Part shown: in pieces, positions 1-5,743 of the stretch
How positions within the stretch are numbered: the first letter of the stretch is position 1
How the letters are laid out: each line of letters opens with the position of its first letter
DNA from: CAYYED01 sp964470785
GTDB taxonomy: Bacteria > Patescibacteriota > Minisyncoccia > Minisyncoccales > PEYH01
NCBI GenBank assembly: GCA_964470785.1
Contig: CAYYED010000048.1
Coordinates: 1-14,311, forward strand
Reading direction: 5' to 3'
Length of the DNA stretch: 14,311 nucleotides
The notes under the pieces: model-generated
Seen by the model: only the letters and a program-made list of their open reading frames with translations
Told to the model about the DNA's origin: nothing
Databases searched by the model: none
Program-made: the position numbers and the translations under genes

Positions 1-246
1 TTCTGTTTACACTTTAAGTTAGGAGAAATATATCTTAGCACGGATAGAGTTGAATATTTCGGGCCAGGGGGAAGCTGTAACTTTATTGCTTGTAAGCAAT
101 TCTATCTTGCAATAATGCCTGCAGACAGTTTTTGCAATCTACCCAAAGGAGAAATGTTGTGGCATGCTCATTTTCCTGATGGCACAGAGAGAATGGTAAC
201 TCAATCAGAGATGATTCGGCTGATTATTTATGGTTATATTTATTAG
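1..246 (+). CDS. C-terminal end of an unrecognised protein (5' partial)
   Basis: Frame 1 is open from the first base to TAG at 244-246, giving 81 residues without a start codon, so the gene begins before the window. The fragment contains three cysteines in its middle and first part (in GGSCNFIACKQF and DSFCNL), a WHAHF motif, and a hydrophobic end LIIYGYIY. I do not recognise a family. Two terminator-like hairpins follow directly, consistent with a true gene end. Codon use resembles the neighbouring genes. The reading frame is real in my judgement because it is open across the whole segment and ends just before a strong terminator, but the function is unknown. Confidence 0.6.
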   Translation, partial: FCLHFKLGEIYLSTDRVEYFGPGGSCNFIACKQFYLAIMPADSFCNLPKGEMLWHAHFPDGTERMVTQSEMIRLIIYGYIY

Positions 247-253
247 AGAATCG

Positions 254-286
254 TCCCGGGGTTTAAACAAATCCCGGGATTTTTTT
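254..286 (+). terminator. Rho-independent terminator after the 5' partial gene
   Basis: The arms TCCCGGG (254-260) and CCCGGGA (273-279) pair perfectly around a loop that itself holds the palindrome GTTTAAAC. Seven T residues follow (280-286). It begins 8 bases after the stop codon of the partial gene. Confidence 0.85.
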
Positions 287-310
287 AAATATAATTTAAT
301 TTATTTTAGA

Positions 311-335
311 AAATCGCTTTTTGAGCGATTTTTAT
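311..335 (+). terminator. Second terminator-like hairpin
   Basis: AAATCGCT (311-318) pairs with AGCGATTT (324-331) around a short loop, and the sequence continues as a T-rich run. It lies about 25 bases after the first terminator, so it is probably a back-up terminator. The A/T flanks also make it potentially bidirectional. Confidence 0.6.
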
Positions 336-349
336 TTTTACCTACACAC

Positions 350-380
350 AAAAACCACCTTTTAATAGGGACGGTTTTTT
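350..380 (+). terminator. Third, weaker terminator-like hairpin
   Basis: AAAAACC (350-356) pairs with GGTTTTT (373-379), with extra CC/GG pairing inside an imperfect loop, followed by T residues. It is less stable than the two hairpins before it. All three sit immediately upstream of the promoter at 416. Confidence 0.4.
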
Positions 381-415
381 ATTTTTGGAATTTTTGTTTG
401 GAAACGGACAGGATG

Positions 416-444
416 TTGACAAGACATAGTTATGGTTCTATATT
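416..444 (+). promoter_or_regulatory. Near-consensus sigma-70-type promoter
   Basis: TTGACA (416-421) and TATATT (439-444) are separated by exactly 17 bases. A start near 451 would precede the DUF5320 remnant by about 58 bases and the ferredoxin gene by about 430. It is the likely promoter for the redox gene cluster at 509-1634. Because the first open frames behind it are broken, it may now drive mainly the ferredoxin and thioredoxin. Confidence 0.65.
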
Positions 445-508
445 CATAACAAAGGGCTAATAATAAAAGGTTGTTTTCTCTGTTAATAAAATTAATTATC
501 AAAAAGCT

Positions 509-574
509 ATGCCAAAATTTGACGGAACAGGTCCCGAGGGCTTGGATTCGGGCACTGGCATAGTTCTATCCTGA
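509..574 (+). pseudogene. Remnant of a DUF5320-type small protein
   Basis: ATG at 509 opens a 21-residue frame that begins MPKFDGTGPEGLDSGTG and stops at TGA 572-574. The opening matches the typical N-terminus of DUF5320 proteins, small Gly/Met/Arg-rich proteins (M-P-x-x-D-G-T-G-P-x-G pattern) often found next to ferredoxin and MinD/NifX-like genes. The family is normally much longer, and after GTG the sequence loses the pattern, so this looks like a truncated or frameshifted remnant. It lies behind the promoter at 416 and ahead of a ferredoxin gene, which supports the family call. A functional micropeptide is possible but less likely. Confidence 0.45.
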
Positions 575-694
575 TTTAATTGGATATTGTGGCCATCGGT
601 AAGAGAGATTTAATGTCTCAAACAGAAAAGGAAATTTTTAGAACCAATGTTTTAAAAATTAACTCTCAAGCTAAATTAAGCGGAAGTAAACAGG

Positions 695-883
695 TTGACG
701 GGCGAAGGCATAATTGATATCGTTAAACTTATTAAAGCATCTAAATCGTCTCCAGAGATTAGAAAAGAAAAATCAACCTTAAAGCACTCTATACCCTCAG
801 CTGTTTATGGACAATGTTGCGGGAATGAAGTTATTAGCGAAAAGGCCGTTCAGCAAGGATATTTAACAGGAGAAATTATATGA
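695..883 (+). CDS. Small unrecognised protein, possibly the 3' part of a frameshifted gene
   Basis: This 62-residue frame would start at TTG 695 and overlaps the ferredoxin start by ATGA (880-883), so it is positioned for translational coupling. It contains a YGQCCGNE segment with adjacent cysteines and ends GYLTGEII. I do not recognise a family. A separate ATG frame at 613-717 (MSQTEKEIF...) ends in the overlap, and deleting one base in the run around 697-702 would join the two frames into a roughly 90-residue protein. The intact-protein reading is therefore doubtful: it may be one gene broken by a frameshift or sequencing error, next to the decayed DUF5320 remnant. Confidence 0.4.
   Translation: MTGEGIIDIVKLIKASKSSPEIRKEKSTLKHSIPSAVYGQCCGNEVISEKAVQQGYLTGEII
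868..872 (+). promoter_or_regulatory. Shine-Dalgarno for the ferredoxin gene
   Basis: AGGAG at 868-872 lies 7 bases before the ATG at 880. It is one of the few clear ribosome binding sites in this window, where most starts have A/T-rich leaders. It supports the 880 start. Confidence 0.6.
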
Positions 884-1260
884 AATATATAGTCAACAAA
901 TCAAAATGTACTGGTTGCGGAGCTTGCCTTCGCTCCTGTCCTTACGGAGCAATTAAAATAGGAGAAGACGGGAAAGCTTTTATTGACCAGAATAAATGCA
1001 AAAAGTGCGGAACATGTCAAAAAATCTGTCCCTTTGGCGCAATAGAAGAAATTTCAGAAGAGGCAGATGAGAAAAATGTTAAACAATTAAAGAATCCGTT
1101 GCCTCCAAGGCCAACACCAATTTCTTACGAATATTCAACTTTACAAAGACAAAAATTAGGCATAAGAAGAGGCATGGGAAGAGGCATGGGAAGAGGTCCT
1201 GGTCGGGGTTCTCAAGACGGCAGAGGCAGAGGCAGGGGAGGGGGTAACAGGGGAAGATAA
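880..1260 (+). CDS. 2[4Fe-4S] ferredoxin with Gly/Arg-rich tail
   Basis: The 126-residue protein has two bacterial-type 4Fe-4S motifs: C10-x2-C13-x2-C16-x3-C20-P and C40-x2-C43-x2-C46-x3-C50-P. The compact ferredoxin domain ends near residue 58. It is followed by an acidic/lysine linker, a proline-rich stretch (73-80) and an unusual tail (96-126) made almost only of Gly and Arg with Met, Pro and Gln. The domain is a cytosolic low-potential electron carrier. The tail recalls DUF5320 proteins, whose remnant lies just upstream, so a fusion or shared origin is possible; an RGG-like nucleic-acid contact is a speculative alternative. The start is set by AGGAG at 868-872 and the ATGA overlap with the upstream frame. 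A thioredoxin gene follows after 38 bases. The electron partners are not identifiable here. Confidence 0.9.
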   Translation: MKYIVNKSKCTGCGACLRSCPYGAIKIGEDGKAFIDQNKCKKCGTCQKICPFGAIEEISEEADEKNVKQLKNPLPPRPTPISYEYSTLQRQKLGIRRGMGRGMGRGPGRGSQDGRGRGRGGGNRGR

Positions 1261-1298
1261 AATTCAATTCAAAATAATTAATTAACAAAATTAAAACT

Positions 1299-1634
1299 AT
1301 GCCAAGAACAGTCAAAATAACAAGTCAAAATTTTAAAGAAGAGGTTCTTGATTCAAGTATTCCCGTTTTAGTAGATTTTTGGGCTCCATGGTGCCAACCC
1401 TGTTTAATGATGGCTCCAATTTTAGATGAGATATCAGAAGAATTGGAAGGTAAGTTAAAAATAGGCAAGTTTGACATAGAAATTCCGGAACATCAGGAAT
1501 TAGCTTCACAATACCAGGTTCAGAGTATTCCCAATATGAAACTTTTTAAAGATGGTAAAATAGTTGAAGAATTTATTGGTTTGCGTTCAAAAGAAATTTT
1601 AATGGCAGAAATAAAAAAGCTTAATTTATTTTAA
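1299..1634 (+). CDS. Thioredoxin with WCQPC active site
   Basis: The 111-residue protein is a full-length single-domain thioredoxin without a signal peptide, hence cytosolic. The active site reads WAPWCQPC (Cys32, Cys35), with Gln in place of the usual Gly between Trp-Cys and Pro-Cys. The cis-proline lies in QSIPN (Pro78), and the central DFWAP strand and the LFKDGK turn fit the family. It reduces protein disulfides; whether it is fed by a thioredoxin reductase or by the upstream ferredoxin cannot be told. It lies 38 bases after the ferredoxin gene on the same strand, probably in one transcript. No Shine-Dalgarno is visible before ATG 1299. The Gln substitution may change the redox potential or partner choice. 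Confidence 0.93.
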   Translation: MPRTVKITSQNFKEEVLDSSIPVLVDFWAPWCQPCLMMAPILDEISEELEGKLKIGKFDIEIPEHQELASQYQVQSIPNMKLFKDGKIVEEFIGLRSKEILMAEIKKLNLF

Positions 1635-1646
1635 GCATACATGACC

Positions 1647-1696
1647 ATACCCTAGCGAAACAAGGTTTTTGAGGAGCGAAGTAACGAAAGGTTCTT
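1647..1696 (-). repeat. Intergenic repeat, copy C (upstream of gdhA)
   Basis: Read on the - strand this segment starts AAGAACCT and ends AACCTTGTTTCGCTAGGGTA plus T. The last 21 bases match the ends of copies A and B downstream of gdhA at 17-19 of 21 positions, and the AAGAACCT start is also shared. The three copies bracket gdhA in inverted orientation. No coding capacity is evident. Confidence 0.6.
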
Positions 1697-1770
1697 CTTT
1701 AAGAAAAAATTAACATAGAAAATAAACAAAAAATTAATTTCTCGTTTTCTTCGTTTTAAGCGTTAATATT

Positions 1771-3027
1771 ATGAATAATCAAAAATTTTTTTCACAAACT
1801 CAAAAACAATTCAAAGAAATAGCCAAATTTTTAAATTTGAAAGAGGAAATTATCCAACAGCTGAAAGAACCTCAGCGAATACTCAAATTCCAAATTCCAG
1901 TTAGAATGGACAATGGGAAAACTAAGGTCTTTTCTGGTTTTCGTTCTCAACATAATAACTCTTTAGGGCCTTATAAAGGCGGAATTCGTTATCATTCAAA
2001 TGTTTCAGAAGATGAAGTGAAGGCCTTATCAATGTTGATGACCTGGAAATGTTCTTTAGTAGGATTGCCTTTTGGTGGTGGAAAGGGAGGAGTGATTGTT
2101 GAACCCCGAGAATTAAGCGAAGGAGAATTAGAGAGGATTTCTCGAGGATATGTCAATAAAGTTTTTCCTTTGATTGGGCCCGATATTGATATTCCGGCCC
2201 CGGATATTAATACCAATGCTCAAATTATGGCTTGGATGGTTGATGAATACTCAAAGTTAAAGGGGAAAGATTCTCCGTCTGCCTTTACGGGAAAACCCTT
2301 AGAAATGTGGGGAATAAAAGGCAGAGGGGAGGCTACCGGTTATGGCGGAGCAGTGATTTTAGAAAAACTAAGTAAAACATTTAATTTGAAACCAGAGAAA
2401 ACCACTTTAGCTATTCAAGGTTTTGGGAATGTGGGATACCATTTTGCTCGTTTCGGCTTTAAAAAAGGTTTTAAAATTATAGCCATTTCTGAAGCAGAGG
2501 GAGGAATTTATGTCTCAAAGGGCCTAAATCCGGAAGAAACTCTCAAGTGCAAAGAAGCAAAAGGTAAGATTGCTGGTTGTTATTGTACGGGTTCTGTTTG
2601 TGACGCTTCTTTTGGGGAAAAAATTACAAATAAAGAACTCTTGCAAATGCCGGTGGATGTTTTAGTGCCGGCGGCCGTAGAAAATGTGATCACAAAAGAG
2701 AATGCTCCGAAAATTAGAGCCAAGTATATAATTGAGATGGCCAATGGTCCGGTTACCGCCGAAGCTTTGAATATTTTAGAGAAAAGGAAAGTTTTATCTG
2801 TGCCTGATATTTTAGCTAATTCCGGCGGAGTAGTAGCATCTTATTTTGAATGGTTACAATCGAAAGAAAAAGAAAAATGGGAAAAAAGAAAAGTTTTAAA
2901 AGATATTTCCTCTATTCTGGGCGAAGCGTTTGATAAAATTCGCGATTTATCTCGAGAAGAAAAAATCAGTTTAAGGAAAGCAGCTTATTTTATAGCGATA
3001 GATAAAGTAGCTAAAGCAATAAAATAA
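1771..3027 (+). CDS. gdhA: Glutamate dehydrogenase
   Basis: The 418-residue length is that of hexameric glutamate dehydrogenases, which interconvert glutamate and 2-oxoglutarate plus ammonium with NAD(P)(H). The N-terminal substrate domain has the family active-site signature LPFGGGKGG with Lys105 and the PAPDINT motif with the conserved Asp145, and the K-GG-IRYH strand (69-75). The C-terminal domain carries a Rossmann GFGNVG loop (217-222) for the dinucleotide. GKPLEMWGIKGRGEATG (174-190) is also typical. The phosphate-site residues do not let me decide NAD versus NADP. The ATG start has no Shine-Dalgarno but gives a family-like N-terminus. It appears to be a single-gene unit, flanked on both sides by copies of one intergenic repeat. 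Its likely role is linking amino-acid nitrogen to central carbon. Confidence 0.96.
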   Translation: MNNQKFFSQTQKQFKEIAKFLNLKEEIIQQLKEPQRILKFQIPVRMDNGKTKVFSGFRSQHNNSLGPYKGGIRYHSNVSEDEVKALSMLMTWKCSLVGLPFGGGKGGVIVEPRELSEGELERISRGYVNKVFPLIGPDIDIPAPDINTNAQIMAWMVDEYSKLKGKDSPSAFTGKPLEMWGIKGRGEATGYGGAVILEKLSKTFNLKPEKTTLAIQGFGNVGYHFARFGFKKGFKIIAISEAEGGIYVSKGLNPEETLKCKEAKGKIAGCYCTGSVCDASFGEKITNKELLQMPVDVLVPAAVENVITKENAPKIRAKYIIEMANGPVTAEALNILEKRKVLSVPDILANSGGVVASYFEWLQSKEKEKWEKRKVLKDISSILGEAFDKIRDLSREEKISLRKAAYFIAIDKVAKAIK

Positions 3028-3111
3028 TTGAAATTAATAATTAAAATTTATTTTAGAATTAGCCTTAGCCGATTAAAATTTTGAAAAATTAGTTTTTGGA
3101 GAAAAAGAGAC

Positions 3112-3159
3112 AAGAACCTGCCTCGCTCTGCTCGGCAGAACCTTGATTCGCTATTGTAT
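3112..3159 (+). repeat. Intergenic repeat, copy A (downstream of gdhA)
   Basis: It begins AAGAACCT, contains a small CTGCC...GGCAG hairpin, and ends AACCTTGATTCGCTATTGTA plus T. The last 21 bases match copy B at 19 of 21 positions. The spacing A to B is 63 bases. Confidence 0.6.
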
Positions 3160-3178
3160 TAATATGCGGTCTTGAATT

Positions 3179-3222
3179 AAGAACTTCTGCCAAGGCGGGG
3201 GAACCTTGATTCGCTAAGGTAT
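3179..3222 (+). repeat. Intergenic repeat, copy B (downstream of gdhA)
   Basis: It begins AAGAACTT and ends AACCTTGATTCGCTAAGGTA plus T, matching the - strand copy C at 19 of 21 end positions. Together with copy A it accounts for much of the 343-base gap between gdhA and the next gene. The rest of this gap shows no terminator or promoter I would defend. Confidence 0.6.
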
Positions 3223-3237
3223 AGATATAATAACCTT

Positions 3238-3330
3238 AAATTAAAATGTTCAAGGTGTGATTCAAAAAAGACAGAAAAATTACTTCCTTCAATTGTTAGT
3301 ATAGGAAGGAAAGGAGATAATAATTCTTGA
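3238..3330 (+). pseudogene. Possible remnant of a small zinc-ribbon protein
   Basis: A frame open between stops reads LKCSRCDSKKTEKLLPSIVS and stops at TGA 3328-3330. The C-x2-C plus K-x-x-E-K-L pattern resembles one half of a FmdB-like zinc ribbon, but there is only one knuckle and no acceptable start codon in frame. It could equally be chance. Confidence 0.2.
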
Positions 3331-3370
3331 AGTTGTTCCGCCGGAATTTGTCCATCTATTAAATAAAAAT

Positions 3371-3877
3371 ATGGCTTTAATTTTTTCTTTAGAAAAAAAT
3401 CAAATTGGCGAAGTTGCCAAAGAGGTTTATGAAAAATTTGAAAAAGAAACCGGAAAAGTGCCCGAATGGGTTAAGGTAATGGCTCATAGGCCCGAAATTT
3501 TAAAAGAATTTACCGAGCTTTTTAAAACAATAATGAGCCAAGGGAAAATAGATCCTTCTTTAAAATGGAAGATTGCTTTGGTAGTTTCTAAAACTTTAAA
3601 ATGTCCTTTTTGTGTTGATGTTACGGAAAAAATGTTGAAAAGATTAGGGGCTAATGAAGAAATAATGAAAGAAATAGAAGATCTATCAGGGGCAGAAAAA
3701 GAGATTTTAGAATTAATAGAAGATGTAACCTTAGACGGCCATCTTGATAAGCCAGAATTGTTTGAAAAAATGAAAGAGAAATTTAACGATGACCAAATCG
3801 TAGAAATTATTTCAGTAATGGGTCTTTTCAATTATATCAATCGATTTAACAATACTCTGGCAATTTTGCCTGAGTAA
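3371..3877 (+). CDS. Carboxymuconolactone decarboxylase/AhpD-fold protein
   Basis: The 168-residue all-helical protein carries the KCPFC motif (Cys78, Cys81) at the place where AhpD-like proteins have their redox-active CxxC. The preceding helix with ALVVSKTL and the following KMLKRLGA fit the CMD domain. In AhpD peroxidases a Glu before and a His four residues after the second Cys (CxxCxxxH) form a proton relay; here the His position is Thr85 and I see no equivalent Glu in the preceding helix. It may therefore be a disulfide-active protein with changed chemistry, or a non-peroxidase CMD member. The N-terminal 60 residues resemble the helical lead-in of this group. ATG 3371 is chosen because it gives a family-like start. 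An in-frame extension back to about 3308 has no start codon. The metal transporter genes begin about 90 bases downstream. Confidence 0.75.
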   Translation: MALIFSLEKNQIGEVAKEVYEKFEKETGKVPEWVKVMAHRPEILKEFTELFKTIMSQGKIDPSLKWKIALVVSKTLKCPFCVDVTEKMLKRLGANEEIMKEIEDLSGAEKEILELIEDVTLDGHLDKPELFEKMKEKFNDDQIVEIISVMGLFNYINRFNNTLAILPE

Positions 3878-3969
3878 AAATAATATAAAAAAAAAGGATT
3901 CTATCCATTTTAATTCTGTTTTTATTATTGGTAAATCTCAATTTTTTTTTGCTTAAAATAAATAAATTT

Positions 3970-4659
3970 ATGGCAGAGTTAATCTTAAAAGTAAAAAATT
4001 TGAATGTGAAATTAGAAAGAGAAGAAGTCATTAAGGATCTTTCTTTTGAAGTAAAAGAAGGCGATGCTTTGAGTATCTTGGGACCAAATGGAGCAGGGAA
4101 AACAACTCTTTTTAAAGCCCTTTTGGGAATTTTGCCATACAAAGGAGAAATTAAATGGCGGAAGGATCTCAAAATTGGTTATGTCCCCGAAAGATTACCA
4201 TATATAAAAGATGTTCTCATTAGCATTGGAGAGTTTTTAAGCTTAAAAGGGGTTTCAGGAAAAGAAACGAAAGAAATTCTGAATTTAGTAGGACTTAATG
4301 GGAGTTTTTTAGAGAAAGGAATTGGAGAAGTGTCTTCAGGCCAATTTCAAAGAATATTAGTTGCTTGGGCCTTGATTGGAAATCCAAATGTTTTGCTTTT
4401 TGACGAACCAATGGCAGGACTTGATATTATAGGCGAAGAAACTATCTACGAACTTTTAGCAAAACTAAGAAGAGATAGAAATCTGACAATTTTGTTGATA
4501 AGTCATGATTTAAGCATTGTTTATAAATTTTCCAACTATGTTATCTGTTTAAACAAATGCCCTCTTTGCCGTGGTGTTCCCAGAGAAGTTTTAAACCCGG
4601 AAACCTTACAAAAACTCTACGGATCAGAAGTAAAATTCTATGAACATCACAAACATTAA
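3970..4659 (+). CDS. Metal ABC transporter ATP-binding protein (ZnuC-like)
   Basis: From ATG 3970 the protein has 229 residues: Walker A GPNGAGKTT (38-46), signature VSSGQ (121-125, in place of LSGGQ), Walker B VLLFDEP (141-147), D-loop GLD and H-loop His179 in LLISHD. Overall it resembles the ZnuC/MntB-type subfamily that powers Zn or Mn uptake. The Q-loop reads GYVPER, so the usual Gln is Glu74. The C-terminus ends EHHKH, a possible metal-binding tail. A TTG at 3928 would add 14 residues, but the ATG gives the normal family start. The permease gene follows after 31 bases, so both form one unit. No substrate-binding protein gene is present in the window. Zn versus Mn cannot be decided. Confidence 0.9.
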   Translation: MAELILKVKNLNVKLEREEVIKDLSFEVKEGDALSILGPNGAGKTTLFKALLGILPYKGEIKWRKDLKIGYVPERLPYIKDVLISIGEFLSLKGVSGKETKEILNLVGLNGSFLEKGIGEVSSGQFQRILVAWALIGNPNVLLFDEPMAGLDIIGEETIYELLAKLRRDRNLTILLISHDLSIVYKFSNYVICLNKCPLCRGVPREVLNPETLQKLYGSEVKFYEHHKH

Positions 4660-4690
4660 CAAAATTTTAAATTTTTAATTTTCAGACAAT

Positions 4691-5458
4691 ATGAATCTTC
4701 AATTTATTATTAGTTTAATAACAGGAATTTTTATCGGAGGCGTAGCTGGATATTTGGGGACTTTGATGCTTTCAAAAAGAATGGCCTTGGTTGCCGGTCC
4801 CTTGGGCCATTTAACTTTACCCGGAATTGCCTTGGCCTTGCTTTGTGGTTTTGATGTTTCTTTGGGCGCCTTTCCTTTTGTTGTTTTAGGAATTATCCTT
4901 ATTTGGCTTTTTGAAATAAAAACAAAACTGCCGATGGAAGCCCTGACTGCTGTTGTTTTCGCCTCAGGGGTAGCTGCTGCCTTTTTGTTTTTGCCGATTG
5001 AGCAGGCGGAAACCGCTTTAATTGGCGACATTACTAAAGTTGATCTAATAGAAGCATTAATTACAGTTATTCTATGTTCTTTGGTTTTCTTTATCGTAAA
5101 AAAAATCTATTCCCAAATGGTTTTGATTAGCATCTCTGAAGATCTGGCTAAAGCAGAAAAAGTTAATGTCAAAAAATATAATTTTTTCTACCTTGGAGCA
5201 ATTGCTATTATCGTCGCGTTGGGAGTAAAAATGGTCGGATCGCTTTTAACGGCCGCCTTAGTTGCTATCCCGGTTTGCGCTGCCAGAAATTTAAGCAAAA
5301 ATTTATTTCAATATATCTTTTTGGCGACGTTTTTCGGTGCAATATCTGCTTTCTTGGGAATTTTACTGTTTGAATTAACCGATTTTCCAGCCGGTCCTTT
5401 AATTATTCTCGTCTCAACTTCTTTCTTTTTAACCTCTCTAATTTTTAAGAAAGCATAA
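4691..5458 (+). CDS. Metal ABC transporter permease (ABC-3 family, ZnuB-like)
   Basis: The 255-residue protein is almost entirely hydrophobic, with about eight predicted membrane segments (roughly 5-28, 32-50, 56-75, 86-102, 119-138, 165-187, 190-207 and 210-250 split in two). The motif PLGHLTLPGIALA (36-48) and the GSLLTAALVAIPVCAARNLS segment (about 185-204) are typical of ABC-3 permeases for Zn2+/Mn2+. Its length is slightly below the usual 260-280. It lies in the cytoplasmic membrane and pairs with the ATPase encoded 31 bases upstream. It is the last gene before a structured intergenic region and a strong terminator at 5614. Confidence 0.9.
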   Translation: MNLQFIISLITGIFIGGVAGYLGTLMLSKRMALVAGPLGHLTLPGIALALLCGFDVSLGAFPFVVLGIILIWLFEIKTKLPMEALTAVVFASGVAAAFLFLPIEQAETALIGDITKVDLIEALITVILCSLVFFIVKKIYSQMVLISISEDLAKAEKVNVKKYNFFYLGAIAIIVALGVKMVGSLLTAALVAIPVCAARNLSKNLFQYIFLATFFGAISAFLGILLFELTDFPAGPLIILVSTSFFLTSLIFKKA

Positions 5459-5478
5459 AACTCGTTAGAAATATTGGA

Positions 5479-5507
5479 CATAAAATTTTTCAGAGAAAAA
5501 TTTTATG
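5479..5507 (+). other. Perfect 12-bp hairpin after the permease gene
   Basis: CATAAAATTTTT (5479-5490) and AAAAATTTTATG (5496-5507) pair fully around the loop CAGAG. It starts 20 bases after the stop codon and has no following T-run, so it is more likely an mRNA 3'-end stabiliser or part of the structured region than a terminator. Confidence 0.6.
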
Positions 5508-5539
5508 CTAAGCAGCAAACGGGACATAACAAAGAGCAA

Positions 5540-5592
5540 AAATCTGAACAAGATAGCAATCCGTTGCATAAGAACAGATTTCTAATGGATTG
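5540..5592 (+). ncRNA. Candidate pseudoknot-forming intergenic RNA
   Basis: AAATCTG (5540-5546) can pair with CAGATTT (5575-5581), and CAATCCGTT (5557-5565) can pair with AATGGATTG (5584-5592) with one G-U. The two stems interleave in the order of an H-type pseudoknot, or could be alternative structures. A strong terminator follows 22 bases later. It could be a 3' UTR structure or a small RNA; it matches no class I recognise. Confidence 0.25.
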
Positions 5593-5613
5593 AAAATTGC
5601 AGTGAGCAAACCC

Positions 5614-5638
5614 AAAACCGCTTCGGGCGGTTTTTTTT
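5614..5638 (+). terminator. Rho-independent terminator
   Basis: AAAACCGC (5614-5621) pairs with GCGGTTTT (5627-5634) around the loop TTCGG, and the T-run continues to 5638. It ends the metal transporter transcript and separates it from the DUF1846 gene. Confidence 0.9.
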
Positions 5639-5743
5639 GATTGAGTTTTTTTCTAAAAAAGGGTAAGGTAAAATAATTTAAGGCAAGGATAAAAAAAATG
5701 GACTTAACTCTATTTTATTAAAACCAAAAGCAAAAAAATTAAT

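Noticed and set aside
230..460. Open frame of 76 codons on the + strand
   Set aside because: It runs through three terminator hairpins and a promoter, has low-complexity Phe/Leu/Lys content and no family resemblance.
1079..1315. Minus-strand frame rich in Cys, Leu and Pro
   Set aside because: It is antisense to the Gly/Arg tail of the ferredoxin; its composition is explained by the GC-rich codons of the other strand.
3928..3969. TTG start giving a longer ABC ATPase
   Set aside because: The added residues (VNLNFFLLKINKF-like) are A/T-derived and the ATG at 3970 gives the normal family N-terminus.
5641..5674. Promoter TTGAGT...TAAAAT before the DUF1846 gene
   Set aside because: The spacer is 22 bases, too long for a normal sigma-70 site, and no better -35 is present.
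5698..5721. Seven-codon frame MDLTLFY as a leader peptide before the DUF1846 gene
   Set aside because: No Shine-Dalgarno, no regulatory codon run and no attenuator hairpin after it.
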